Shown here piece by piece: positions 52,236 to 62,841 of a DNA stretch of 64,000 bases. Source of the stretch: Haematobia irritans (lineage: Eukaryota > Arthropoda > Insecta > Diptera > Muscidae). Numbering within the stretch: the stretch's first letter is position 1; the number at the start of each line of letters is the position of its first letter. Both the position numbers and the translations under genes were made by a program. The DNA lies in assembly GCF_050003625.1 (NCBI RefSeq), contig NC_134397.1:273848070-273912069 (forward strand), written 5' to 3'. Below the pieces are notes generated by a model. That model saw nothing but the letters and a program-made list of their open reading frames with translations, was not told the origin of the DNA and did no database searches.

Positions 52236-52450
52236 TACTTTTATATAAACTGGGTGCAGATTTGGATTGGATTGTGGTGCCTCTGGCGGGAGCAAATTTC
52301 TTCCGGTCGGGCTAAAGTTTGGTATGTAATGCTAGTTTATACCCATACAAAAGTGGGTCCATATCGGAGAGTCAAATCTGATCCTTTGAAATTTAGTACG
52401 TGGCGTAACTTATCATGGAAATATTTGTCCATATTGGCCCCTAAATAATA
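52236..52450. repeat. Degenerate family A-like monomer
   Basis: Plus-strand phrases such as TTTATATAAACTGGGTGCAG, GGTATGTAATGCTAGTTTAT and GTCCATATCGGA resemble a family A monomer at low identity. Confidence 0.45.
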
Positions 52451-52919
52451 ATTAGACCGCATATAAAGGAAATAAAAATTGTCCATGAACGAAATTTTAA
52501 TTCTACCCCCTGTGCAAAATTTCACGTAAATCGGAGGTAAACTTTGGCCTTTGTAGTCATTTGATGGTAAATCGGGCGAAATATTCAAGGGAGCTACAAC
52601 ACCATCTTGTACAAAAACAGGGAAAAAATCTGGCTTCTGGGACTATAAAAGTGCAAATCGTCCAAAAAAAAAATATATAAAAAATATATATAAAACGATT
52701 GCACCAAAACTGGGACCTAGAGTTTGATCACAAAAAGGTATTCATAGATAGATGGGCCGACAGACGGACATGACTAGATCGCCACAAAAACATTATGTGT
52801 CTATCTCGTCTCCTTATGGGTGTTGCCAGCAAATCCTAAATTTTCGCACGGATTTTACCACAAATTCCTCTTTGATATAAATTCTCTCTCTCCCTCTGTC
52901 TAGTTAATTTTTCTCTGTA

Positions 52920-53539
52920 CACTGAAAAAAATATTGTCGTGAGGTCAAAGATTTCATGTCTTTAAAATACGAATATGCTATTTGCTTAGCATAGAAGACG
53001 CATTGCTCTAAAATAAAGTTATTTTCCTTGTCCAAAAGTCGATAAACTTTTCAATGAAGTCGTATTGTCCTTATAATTAAGTGATTTGACTTAAAAATGG
53101 GTATCTTAACATGAAAGAAAAAATTTATAGGCTAAGGTCAACTTGACTTTAATAATTCAGAAAAATTCTTTAAATTTAATGAAATTGTCTTTAAATTTGT
53201 TGCCTTTTTGCATATTGACTACAAAGCAAAAAATCGTTCAAATATAGGACATGTTTTTCAAAACTTTATTTTAAAGAAGTTTTTTACTTCAAACATAGCA
53301 TAATTTCTACTGCAAGTCGTTTTTAAAGGACTTTGATAGCATATGAAGAAAAAAAGCTGAGAAAGCGAAAAATTAAAATTTGCTTCCTAGAAGCAAGTAC
53401 ACAAAACCTAAATTTAAAAGAGAATTGTGTCTTAAAAGTATCCTTACTTGTATTCTCCGCTTCTTTGGCTCGGAATCAATACCAAATTTTTTAAAGTAAA
53501 GACAAAATCTTTGGAACCGAGTATGCTTTTTTATCAGTG
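52920..53539 (+). mobile_element. MITE family N, copy N2 (complete, 620 bp)
   Basis: TA, then CACTGAAAAAAATATTGTC; right end TTTTTTATCAGTG, then TA. Aligns end to end with N1. No coding. Confidence 0.9.
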
Positions 53540-55481
53540 TACTTTAAATCTTTAAACGAAAGTTTCCAAATTTGTTATATTGTTTTATGAAAGCTTCCTC
53601 GTTTTTAACTAAAAGAAATTAATTATAAATATGTATATTAAATACTGGTATATACAAAAAATATTGTTTGAGTGTTTATGTACAGACTTCCCATAGTATA
53701 TGTTATTGTAGTTGGCCCTACTTCACCATAACATTTCAATATTTCTTCACCATTAACTAAAGATTTATTGGTTTTATTATGACATGCATTATAATGATGG
53801 ACTTTTCCAATTAATCACGAAATGCTATTTTCCTAGGCCAACTTTCAAAGTTCTTTGCCAAAGGCAAACATTCTCAATAGTAATTTTGAAATATCTAACA
53901 AAAACTAATTTATGCTTGCAATCATTTGCCAGTGTTTGAATCTCCATTCTCCATTAGGGATAAATGTCCTTGTTGCAGACAATAACCATTAAACTCTTAA
54001 GCAGTATGGCCCAATGGATGTACGAAACGAGTGGTGGAGTAATCCTAGTCCTACTTTGCAATAAATACCCAGAGTTATCTATGAAAGGGAAATGCATGGC
54101 TATTAGTTTTTCAATCTCCAAAATTGGGAAAATTCATGTCTCGTATTTGAGCGAGACATCCCGTAGTAGAATCTTCAATATTCCATTTTAGACGAAAATC
54201 CTTAACGATCATTATGGAATCGAGTGTAATGAGCTCGATGATGATGATGATGCTAACTGCATTTGCAATGTCATATATATGCTGCTATTCTTCCTGTTGC
54301 TCTTGCAGCTCTACTAGCCCAAGCTGTCAATTGGTCTACATTGAGATTTTCAGTGTACAGTATTGGTTTTGGCTCCATTGCTTCTTGCCAACTAACCATT
54401 CTTCCAAGCCTTCTGAATTGTCACTTTTGATATGATGTGATTTTCAGTTTTCATTTTGTTTTTTTTTTTTTGGGAGGAGTTTGCCTCGTTTTCGGGAGGA
54501 TATGAATGGGAAATCGAGAATTGCAACAAGCCAAGCAAGAAACAAGTGGAAGCATTAAGTACAACGGAAGTTGGCACTTCCTCAATTGTTTTGTGTTTGG
54601 TAGCCACTGCAACTATACAACAACACTGCATCGCCGTCATCGTCCTTTTGATGGGAATTTTCCGTAACGCCTGTGTCTTTGGCTACTGTATTGCCATTTG
54701 CCGTGGCCATGCCATTGCATCAGCTGCCATGGCAACGGAAATGCATTTTCCAGTCACGTACTTAAACGTCCAGACGCGAGCAAACATTTTTGTTCATTGC
54801 AAAATGAATAGAGGACGCGCGAAAGGATTCTTGTCCCATTTCCCAAGATTTTATGTTCCGACTCCTCCCTTCAGAACTTTCCCTGCCTGAAAGCAATCTC
54901 CTGTAGAAATTGTTTTCTCGTTTTTTTTATTCATTTGTTGCTTCAAGGTTTTGAGGCTGGCAAGGACAAGGAGATGAAATGCAGCACTACCAAAAAATAA
55001 AATAGTAAGGCTTCAAGTTTGGTTTTCATGCGGAATGGTTTTAGTGTTCTAGTACACGCACTCGAAAGTAAAGGTCACAAAGGGTAGCCAATCGTTGAAG
55101 GGTCCTTATATTTATTTTAGTTTTTTTTTTTCACACACACACACACAAATGCAATTTATGATATAGGATAAAGGAATATAATCGAATAAACATTCAGTGG
55201 CACTTACAAAGAAATGATCGAGATATCGTTGCGTTTACTGTACATGATATTGTTTTTACGTGTTGATGATAATAAAATATTTGATTCGTAAATTTGATAT
55301 TGTTCAAATGTTCAAAGGTAAAAATTTTCGAAAGACGTCTGAGATGTGTGCAAGTTTTACGAAATTATTCCGAATTATTCAAAGGTCAAAGATAACAAAC
55401 TTAATGCTTGAAAGTGTTATGGAATATCCCATATATGGAAAATAATAAGAATTTTAAGCAAATTCACAACTTCAATGCCTA
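53540..55481. other. Apparently unique sequence, possibly host-derived
   Basis: No repeat family recognised. Less AT-rich islands at 53950-54440 and 54480-54890 stand out. A 144-codon ORF (54456-54890) starts in a T-run and has no domain. The region could hold regulatory sequence or untranslated exons. Confidence 0.3.
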
Positions 55482-55980
55482 CACTGAAAAAATAGTGAAC
55501 CCACCAGGAAGAAAACTTTCGGTTAATTTTAGCAAAATGTTGAATATATGTAGAAAATTATAACTAAACAGTATTACAAACGTTGGCATCACGCCGATAT
55601 CATAAAAATAAGTAAATATTTTTCGACAAATTCAAGAAAATTTATTAGACACTTGTTAAAGAAAATTTTGTAGTTTGAAGGAAAAAATTGGATTTCAAAA
55701 TTGCAAGAATGTCTTTAGTGACATACGAAGTTCATGATGGACACATTTTTGGTAAAATTTACAAATTTAAAGAAATTCTGAACTATTTTGTGGAAGATTC
55801 GAATTTTGTTAATCTATCTTTATGTTTCATTTGAGTATATTTTTTTCCTCGGTATTAGTTAATTTAACTAACGTACACAAAAAATTATTAGAGTAAAGGA
55901 AACTTCCTCCAAACATTATAATTCCATGAACTAAAATAAAGTTAAATTGGCTTTAGTGAAATAGAGAGTTCACTTTTTTT
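55482..55980 (-). mobile_element. MITE family P, copy P5
   Basis: TA, then CACTGAAAAAATAGTGAACC at the left; GAGAGTTCACTTTTTTT at the right. The body is the reverse complement of P2/P3 (GGAAGAAAACTTTCGGTTAA, TTAACTAACGTACACAAAAA). Confidence 0.87.
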
Positions 55981-56016
55981 GATTTTCGCAAATGAAGTTC
56001 GTACTCTCTCCAGTTT

Positions 56017-56430
56017 TTATACCCTCCACCTTAGGATGGGGGTACACTAACTTCGCCACTCCGTTTGTAGCGCATCGAAATGTTGGACTCAGACGCCATA
56101 ATTAGTCGTGGTGATATTCTGAGTTGATCTAGCGATGTCCGTCAGTCTGTTGAAATCACATTACATCGGAACGAAACAAGCTATCGGCTTGAAATATGGA
56201 ACAAGAAATTATTATTGATGTATGAATGGCTGGTATAGCAATGGCCCATTTGCAATACCATCACACCATTCGTGAGTGTCTAATCCCCATATTAGGCCAT
56301 TCCCAAACATGACATTTGGAGCCTCCTTGAATAGAAAACTTTATCCAGTTGAAAGTTGGTACTTGATGTCAATGTATACCTTCTAACAACAAAACAAAAA
56401 TTGGTCCATATCGGTCCATAACTACCCAGG
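56017..56430 (-). repeat. Compound repeat family A, 3' fragment A6
   Basis: The plus strand reads TTATACCCTCCACCTTAGGA, CACTCCGTTTGTAGCGCATC, CTGTTGAAATCACATTACAT and one decayed monomer. The array and 5' module are missing. Confidence 0.8.
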
Positions 56431-56695
56431 AAAAATTGGAAAAATTGGAAGTTTTTCCTAAGTCATTCCTTTTAGAGTGCATCCAAAAGTGTCATACTAG
56501 AAATGGACGTAACTTTTACTTTATATGAATTTTTTCTGAAGTGATGTAAACGCTTTGTTTGCTGGGTATATATGGCCACCATATAATCCACAAATCAAGA
56601 ACCAAAGTTTTTATGTGATGTAATAATCGTTTTTTTATGTGAAGGACAAACAATCTTTGTGCCCAATACAATCATTGTTTCACAGTTTTCACCTA

Positions 56696-57266
56696 CACAG
56701 AAAAAAATATCACCAAAATATTTCCAATTAAAAAGTTACTTGAAGTTGAAAATTGTTTCAATTAATTAATTAATTGATACAATTAACTTTTTAATCATGA
56801 TAGAAACATTAAGTTAATTATGTCAATGATTGAAAATTTTAAAATTTTTAATTAAAAAATTAATTGACACAATTTTTAATCAAATTCGGAAGACTAATTC
56901 AGTTAAAAAAAAAGTGCTGATTTTTTTTTTTAATTTTTAATTAAAAATGTATTTCAAACAATCATTTGTTAATCCAAATAAAAACTCTAAGCCAATTCAG
57001 AAAGTAATTAAAAATAGTTACCTTTTTTAATTAATAAATTAATTGAGTTTTGCGATCAACATCAATTAAATTTTTAATTGAATCAATTAAAAAATTAATT
57101 GAAATTTGCTGAAAAAAAATCAATTAATTTTTTAATCAAGAATGTTTTCTATGCCCAATTAAAACTGTGATTGATACTATCACTTTCGTGATTGAAGACA
57201 TTTCAATAAAAAAATTAATTGAATCAATTAATTTGGTGATTGAATCAGAAAAAAAATGTTTGTGTG
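56696..57266. mobile_element. MITE family R, copy R1 (complete, 571 bp)
   Basis: TA-flanked (56694-56695, 57267-57268), ends CACAGAAAAAAATATCACC and AAAAAAATGTTTGTGTG. Interior dominated by AATTAATT palindromes and GATTGAATCA words. Confidence 0.85.
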
Positions 57267-57353
57267 TAAAGTGACGAATTTTCAAAACTTCCCAGATTTC
57301 TAAACAAGATTCCAATGATTCCAGATGTATGGTTACTATTACTTGTCCCTATA

Positions 57354-57958
57354 TAAGGCTCAATTAGACCTCAGCGGTGAACTTCTTTCTTATAACTGAA
57401 TGTTTCTCGATTCCATTTTTAGCTCAATAATATGTTAGGTTAGGTTAGCTTTAATGCAGGATTCATGTTGGCCAACTTACACCTAAGCCAGTATTCGGCT
57501 TCATTTATTTCAGGAACACTGTGTATCTCGCATTGTCTCTATTGGCTTAGCGTTCTCTAATTTCACTTCACAAAGTGATCTAGCTCTTATCGCCAATTCA
57601 TTTACCTTTACGTCTGCTATTGCCTTCTGACAATCTGCGTAAATGTTCACTATTTTGTGGCCTTCTGTTATTTCCGAGACATTTAAAACATTCCCTTGTG
57701 GCATATACTTCTACCTGCCGGATTGTGCTGTGATCCGGTAATTGAAATATCATATCGTTTTCTGGTCCTCCACATATTCGCACACTCACGTCCTCTCATC
57801 CGCTCATGTCCGCTCCATCGGTATAGCAGTTATTTCCCTCTGGTATCTTTCCTGGGGTCCCTTTATCTCAATAACCTTCTTTTTATAGTCGAATCCGAAT
57901 AGCATTTAACATTATGGTGCTTTAATACGGTCGAAACTGGAATTGAACCCATGGCTGT
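57354..57958 (-). mobile_element. SINE, copy i (old, split by a LINE fragment)
   Basis: Two parts (57354-57430 and 57867-57958) align with consecutive body segments of the SINE: the GTGAACTTCT block, then CTTTTTATAG and the tRNA-like head remnant GAATTGAACCCATGG. The break is filled by the LINE fragment with an 8-bp duplication CTCAATAA. Confidence 0.8.
57431..57866 (-). mobile_element. 3' fragment of a non-LTR retrotransposon (RNase H)
   Basis: On the minus strand the reading frame shows RNase H landmarks. CYTDGA (first catalytic Asp, near 57815) is followed by a stop, then RICGGPENDMIFQLPDHST, QVEVYA (catalytic Glu) and, after frameshifts, NIYADCQKAIADV (third catalytic Asp, near 57620). 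It ends INEAEYWLRCKLANMNPA and CTAACCTAACCTAACATA. Flanking CTCAATAA duplications (57423-57430, 57867-57874) mark a target-primed insertion. The C-terminal RNase H plus short CCTAA tail suggests a Jockey/I-type element; the clade is an inference. Not functional. Confidence 0.82.
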
Positions 57959-58062
57959 TAAACCCCTATTATTTTCTAAACTTTTCAAGATATGACCACC
58001 AAACACAATGCCTCAAAGGATTCGTTAATTATTTAAAACATTTTAATGTAAACTACATCTGA

Positions 58063-58462
58063 CTACAATTTTTCTAATTCACGAAAAAATCGAAAATGCT
58101 GGGTAGGTGCCTCCATACGACAACGATTCATGACCAAGTGAAAATCCACAGTGATTTCTAGGCATAATCCAGACATCATATGTTTCAATTGTAAACCATA
58201 ACGAATCCATTTTTGTTGATATTTTCCATTGCATTTCATCAACGACAGTCTGCCATTGCGAGGGAGAGTCAAACAAAAGCCCTTATCCGATTTCAACAGT
58301 AATGATGATTTCAGTAAATACCACTGGGTAATATCGCCTATAAAACATGAAACCATAGACAATGTCGAATCCTTCTCCTCAATAAGATCATGGTGTAGAC
58401 ATTGTTCGGGTATTGTGGAAGTACTGGAGAGCAAACCATATGCAGTGAAGTTATTTGCTAAT
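58063..58462 (-). CDS. Polypeptide GalNAc-transferase, last exon (lectin domain)
   Basis: Terminal exon of a minus-strand gene for a Golgi type II membrane enzyme that moves GalNAc from UDP-GalNAc to Ser/Thr, starting mucin-type O-glycans. The exon follows an acceptor ending CGTAACAG, completes a split Arg codon and encodes about 132 residues to TAG at 58063-58065. It is the ricin-type beta-trefoil lectin module. Visible landmarks are EQCLHHD (first repeat, family CLD replaced by CLH), DITQWYL, GFCLTL with KCNGKYQQKWIR (QxW motif), and SGLCLEI with MNRCRM. The CLH change suggests the first repeat may not bind sugar in the usual way. An ATTAAA signal lies about 30 bases downstream. The wording resembles the fly Pgant8-type group more than GALNT2-type enzymes, but I could not test this. 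Confidence 0.85.
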
Positions 58463-58524
58463 CTGTTACGAGGGGGAGAAGAAGTAAATTTAATTATTTA
58501 TTCCAATTTATTTCAAAATCTCAC

Positions 58525-58704
58525 CTTAGTTCTGGAAAAACATTGTCCAAATACCAATCAAATGTATGACAATTTAGGGATTCCTTAAACTGATTGATTT
58601 CTGTACGAGATATATTAAGAGAAATATGATGTGCTTCCGGTTTACGATTGTAAAAATTATATTTGTAATGATCCAACCAGGTTTCCGCTATAATTTTAGA
58701 ATTT
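58525..58704 (-). CDS. Polypeptide GalNAc-transferase, penultimate exon
   Basis: This 180-bp exon lies between an acceptor TTCTTCGCAG and a donor GTGAGA, and is separated from the last exon by a 62-bp intron, typical of flies. It enters with one base and leaves with two bases of a codon, matching both neighbours. The protein reads NSKIIAETWLDHYKYNFY, then KPEAHHISL, and ends LNCHTFDWYLDNVFPELR. The AE-W-D-Y-K-FY block and the C-x-F-x-WYL-x-N-V-PEL block are the conserved end of the GalNAc-transferase catalytic domain, leading into the lectin domain. Confidence 0.9.
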
Positions 58705-59437
58705 CTGCGAAGAAAGAATATAAGGTAAATAAGGTTAACAACACGATGAGAAGGAATATGATCACCCCTGGGGTGAAATTGAAACTTAGACAACCCATAG
58801 TTAAGTCTAATGGACATTTTATTAAAAAAATGTATTAAACTTAAAACTGAACTTATTCATAAATCTGCATGCCTGATAAGCTCGTTTGAAAATTTTAATA
58901 ATATGTAAGCGAATAATAATTCTACAATTAATAACAAAAATTTAGCTGTTAGTCATTTCAGGATTTTCCAAATTTGAAGTACCTCGGTTCAGGATTTCAA
59001 AAGAGTGGAAATAAAGTTAGAAACGGTATCCATCGTGGAGCAATGACCGGTGTTCATATTCAAAACACGTCATCGTGAATTTGAAGTTGGAGTGAAATCA
59101 GAATTTTGGTAGCTCGGATATGGCTACTCCGAAATATTCTTGGGATATTTTTTAGGAGTATATTGTTCGTTTTATTAAGGTGTAGTTTCCTTTGAGTGGA
59201 GGGTAAATACATAGGATATTGAGATCGATCCAAAATGATATAACTCATGTGGATACAAATAAAGTTTTTGAGTCAGAGAAGTAGAAAACGAGTGTTTTAT
59301 GTCGGTTGGGTTTTTTGGCTAAATATTTGGACAAAACTGCGCGTTTGTAAACAGAAATTTGCGAGTATCGGTGTGTTTTTCTCTTGGTGAGTTCCCATTT
59401 TTCTCCAACGAAAATCCCAGTGATTATACGCGAAACA
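58705..59437. other. Intron of the GalNAc-transferase gene, unrecognised part
   Basis: No repeat family recognised; short ORFs are unsupported. Confidence 0.4.
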
Positions 59438-59690
59438 CCCAATGCTTTGGGAAACAGAACACCCGCCTTGCACACACAGGGTCTTGGGTTCAAACCCAGT
59501 CTCGACCCCATACACCAAAAAGTAAACAAGGTTATGTTAGGTATAGTGGCAGCCCGATATTTCAGGCTCACTTAGACTATTCAGTCCATTGTGATACCAC
59601 AGAGGTGAACTTCTCTCTTGAGTGCTGCCCGATTTTATGTTAAGCTCAATGACAAGGGACCTCCGTTTTATAGCCGAGTCCGAACGGCGC
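59438..59690. mobile_element. SINE pieces: plus-strand head next to minus-strand tail (copy h)
   Basis: 59438-59520 resembles a plus-strand tRNA-like head (CCCGCCTTGCACACACAGGG, B-box-like GGTTCAAACCC). 59532-59690 is the minus-strand 3' part of the SINE (tail GGTTATGTTAGG, then GTGGCAGCCCGAT, ending at GAGTCCGAACGGCG). The two parts are in opposite orientations, so this is either two insertions or a rearranged copy. Located in the GalNAc-transferase intron. Confidence 0.75.
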
Positions 59691-60330
59691 ACAGTGGGGC
59701 AAAATCGCAAAAAATGGAGATTAATTAAACTACTTATCCGATTTTAAAAATTCTTTCACTATTAAAACGCTACGTTATCAGTGAGTGACATAGGCTACAC
59801 ATCTTTTGGAAAAGTGGCGGTGCCACTCCCACTATTAAAAATAGCTCTAGCGGCCATAGTAACGGACCGACTGTCATGAAACTTTTCCAATGTTGTACTG
59901 TTAATCTGGTAATAATCCTTGGCTATACATGTCCTGCTAATAGACCGTGGCTATACTTGGTTATGATTGGGCGTGGCACCGCCCATTTAAACTTAGAGCG
60001 GATATATCTTATGAACTATCAGGGGTATGAATATGAGATTTGGTATATATGTTGATCGTACAGTATGAGTTACATCCAAGGTGAAATAGGGCGGTGCCAC
60101 GCCCCTTTTTAAAAATGTTATGGCTCAGTTGAATTTTTTGTTTTTTTGGAAAAAATTAATACAATTTTCACATAGTAATTAATTTATTTGTATTATAATA
60201 ACGTTGACGAAAGGGGTATTGTTGTATCATATGTGTAACTAAATTCGGGACCCAAAGCAGATTTAAATTTGGTTTAAAAATAGCTTGCTCCTTCATATCT
60301 ACAAAGTAGGAAAAAAGTTTATACATATGT
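59691..60330. repeat. Possible dispersed repeat with GC-rich inverted motifs
   Basis: GGGCGTGGCACCGCCC at 59969-59984 is the exact reverse complement of 60089-60104, and a related GGCGGTGCCAC is at 59814-59824. Phrases such as CTTGGCTATACATG/CGTGGCTATACTTGG recur. It looks like a compound repeat of the same general style as families A-D but unrelated in sequence. Confidence 0.45.
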
Positions 60331-61489
60331 TTTTATATTTATATCGTTTTATATTATAAGACATGTGTTTCTGATCTCCTATTTTAAAATATATGCCCAA
60401 AGTCATCAAACTCGAATGCATTGTCCTCCATATAATCATCGTCGTCATCTATTTCACGATTTGTGCCTTCTGGTGCCACGTTCGTCAGAACTGAAGGCGA
60501 AACAAGTAGATCTATCACTGATTTTGGAAGTTGGTGGATTTTTTCTTTTTTGGCAATTTTGATTTACCAGATAGGATTGGATCTTAACTAAGTAGGAACC
60601 TATTTAATATGTCTCGATGACAATCCTCTCGACTACATTTGCGAGAAAAATGTTCTCTGTAGTTCTTAAAATCTTTGTTTCGGACAATCCAGGAACCCAA
60701 TTACAAGTTTTACATCATGCGAAAACTTCAGACGTGTTGACGTTTTCGCATTTCAATACACAACACATAACGCACAATAACAAATACTCTTATCATTGTA
60801 ATACACAGTTGCTAACGATATTAAAAAAAAAAAAAAAACAGTTATAACAAAGAAAACGAAAAAAGCTAAGAAAAGACAAAAACTCGTGTTTTTTGTGGCT
60901 CCCAAAAAAAGTTAACTATATTAGAAGCAAAGATTTCCCCGAAAAAATCTAGACTATTTCCAAAAAAAATAATTTGAATCGCGAATATTTTTTCACTTCC
61001 TACTCAAAAAAATACTTTTCCCCGGAAATTTTAGATAAGCGTAAAAGTATAAAAATTATAAAATGTTAATTTAACTTTTCAAAATATTTTTAAAATAAAA
61101 CACTTAACGTGGAGAAATAAAATAATGGGAATTTATGAAAAATGTGCTGATCCATATTATATTTGTTTATTAAATTCCATATCTAGTATAGCAAGATTTA
61201 AAATCTTATAAATGATTATTGTTATGATTAAATCTTTCAAATGAATTATGGTATCGAATTTGCGATAAAATGGATGGAAATTTAATAGAGAAAATATTTT
61301 AATTCTTAAAGATTTTTTTAATTTTTTCAAATGAAATGCGAAATACTGAAATAGTATCACACCTGATACTACAAAAGATAATTTCAAAAGCCACTTCTAG
61401 AACAAAAAAGAACAAGTTCTTTTTTTTTGACTCTGTATTAATGCTTTTCGATTCTGTTAAATTCTTGTAAATAATTATTTCTCTCTTAC
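60331..61489. other. Intron sequence without recognised features
   Basis: AT-rich. Short ORFs at 60365-60562, 60617-60847 and 61157-61387 show nothing recognisable. Confidence 0.35.
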
Positions 61490-61641
61490 CTCAAATAAAT
61501 TTGCTGTGCATCGTTATCGGGAAATTTGAAAATATGCTCTTTGCGAAAAATATGGCCTACTCTGCTGCAAGGATCAATACGAATCTCTCCGCCACATAAC
61601 CATAGCTTCAATGAGAATTCCAAGGATTCACCGCCCCAAAT
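61490..61641 (-). CDS. Polypeptide GalNAc-transferase, upstream exon (catalytic)
   Basis: A 152-bp exon beginning in phase 0 after CACTTCAG and ending two bases into a codon before GTAAGAGAG. It encodes [18 protein letters not shown], then [20 protein letters not shown]. The WGGE motif and the CSRVGHxFR motif, whose His is a metal ligand in characterised family members, belong to the acceptor/UDP-GalNAc site. The intron to the next exon is about 2.8 kb and full of repeats. The start of the protein (cytoplasmic tail, membrane anchor and the DxH part of the catalytic domain) is not recognised in the window and probably lies beyond 64000. Confidence 0.92.
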
Positions 61642-62124
61642 CTGAAGTGACCATTAAAGAAAATTTAAACCAACCACAAAAATAAAAGAAAAAAACATCA
61701 AAAGAAAATTATGAAAATTAAACAAATACCAAAAAGCAAATGAAAACAAAATATAAGATAAATATTTTACAAACAAATAAGTGAGCACACACACACTCAG
61801 TGACACAAGTCAATCCTGCCATGCATTCATTCACAGCAAAAAAGAAAAATTCTTGATGTGGCTTTTTAAATTAAGTTTTGCTATAACAAATATCTTTGCC
61901 GAGTTCCATTTGCCTCTGCAAAAAGGAAAGGAAAAAGAAAAATGATAGCTCAAAACGAGTCCTGCCTCGAAAATAACCCAAACTAAAGTTAAAGTGCAAT
62001 GTAAACACAAATTCCATCAAACTCAACCAATTCAATAACACTCAAAGCTTCTCCCATTCAATGGCCTAACACACAGTCCACCCAACTGCCTAGCTGACTC
62101 CATACTTATCCGACTCCAGCTTAC

Positions 62125-62213
62125 CTGTATACAAAACTTAGTTTCTGATATTGCTATTGGTCTTTGACGGCGGTGTCCTGCAACCATAGACGTGAATTCA
62201 CATAAACTTTTAC
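62125..62213 (-). other. Tentative extra upstream exon of the GalNAc-transferase gene
   Basis: On the minus strand a pyrimidine-rich tract ending TTTCTAG precedes an open 89-bp stretch that ends ATACAG before GTAAGC, a strong donor, in the phase needed by the IWGGE exon. It reads FTSMVAGHRRQRPIAIS...FCIQ, which only weakly recalls the family's PTMAGGLFAI segment, and the expected LGxYD part is missing. It may be coincidence. Confidence 0.25.
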
Positions 62214-62277
62214 CTAGAAACCAAATCGCAATCAGTAACAAAAAAGTTGCCAAAAACCTCAGCTCACTTCGAAAAAT

Positions 62278-62670
62278 ATGCCAAACGAAAAACTATTCAA
62301 ACGTTTAGATAAAAAAAAAATATCCCTAAAACGCAACGGCAAAGGTAGTAGAAAAAGGTATCAAAATATGTGCATATATTCATTCATTGCTACTGCCTAT
62401 AACTTTCCGGAATTTTCAAATGGAAATGATCATAGACAGTGCATTCTATTGGGATTGATTCGGAGAATTTTCGATAGAATAGTGGGTGTGATTTTTTATA
62501 ACGCCTACAAACGAAGAGTTCCCCAGTACATTGTGGATTATAAATATAAAGATTTTATAAACAATATTTCGGACCAATGGACCATTCTACTTTCGGCATC
62601 AGCTGTGCTTTGTCTACTTTCATTAATTGTGATGTCACTTCTGAATACGGACAACAGGTTATTAGTATGA
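62278..62670 (+). CDS. Hypothetical 130-residue single-pass membrane protein
   Basis: I do not recognise the family. The plus-strand ORF starts ATGCCAAACG at 62278. It has a very basic N-terminus (Lys/Arg-rich to about residue 28), a middle with LIRRIFDRIVGVIFY, and a strong hydrophobic stretch WTILLSASAVLCLLSLIVMS near residues 99-119, then a short tail. That would fit a tail-anchored or single-span membrane protein. It is longer and less AT-rich than chance ORFs nearby, and AATAAA follows about 170 bp downstream (near 62841). It lies on the opposite strand in what is probably an upstream intron or flank of the GalNAc-transferase gene. It could also be one exon of a longer gene. Confidence 0.4.
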   Translation: MPNEKLFKRLDKKKISLKRNGKGSRKRYQNMCIYSFIATAYNFPEFSNGNDHRQCILLGLIRRIFDRIVGVIFYNAYKRRVPQYIVDYKYKDFINNISDQWTILLSASAVLCLLSLIVMSLLNTDNRLLV

Positions 62671-62748
62671 CTTATTACAATTATCTTGGAAACAGCAAAG
62701 CGAAGGCCAGACGGACATAAAAAGCTTACTTGGTTTTAAACCTTTTAA

Positions 62749-62822
62749 CCTTCACTGAAGAAGACAAATTTCTCCTTCACTGAAGAAGACAAATTTCTCC
62801 TTCATTGAAGAAGACAAATTTC
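62749..62822. repeat. 25-bp tandem repeat, three units
   Basis: CCTTCACTGAAGAAGACAAA plus TTTCT is repeated three times, the third copy with one substitution (CATT). It lies in the possible 3' untranslated region of the ORF at 62278-62670. Confidence 0.93.
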
Positions 62823-62841
62823 CTTTAACAATTTTTAAGGA

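Larger units (their letters stand above)
49656..52832 (+). repeat. Compound repeat family C, copy C2 (split by D2 and P4)
   Basis: The 5' module (palindrome AGTCGG-GCGGGG-CCGACT) runs to AACGTTAGTAAAA, where D2 interrupts. C2 resumes near 51216 with AAATATGGGAAACATTTAAATC exactly as in C1, has several monomers to about 51845, is interrupted by P4 and a degenerate family A piece, and resumes near 52500. It ends with GACAGACGGACATGACTAGA and TATCTCGTCTCCTTATGGGT; the closing arm is lost. Confidence 0.85.

Noticed and set aside
54456..54890. 144-residue ORF as a host gene
   Set aside because: It begins in a T-run, has no recognisable domain or supported splice sites, and there is no codon evidence I can judge by eye.
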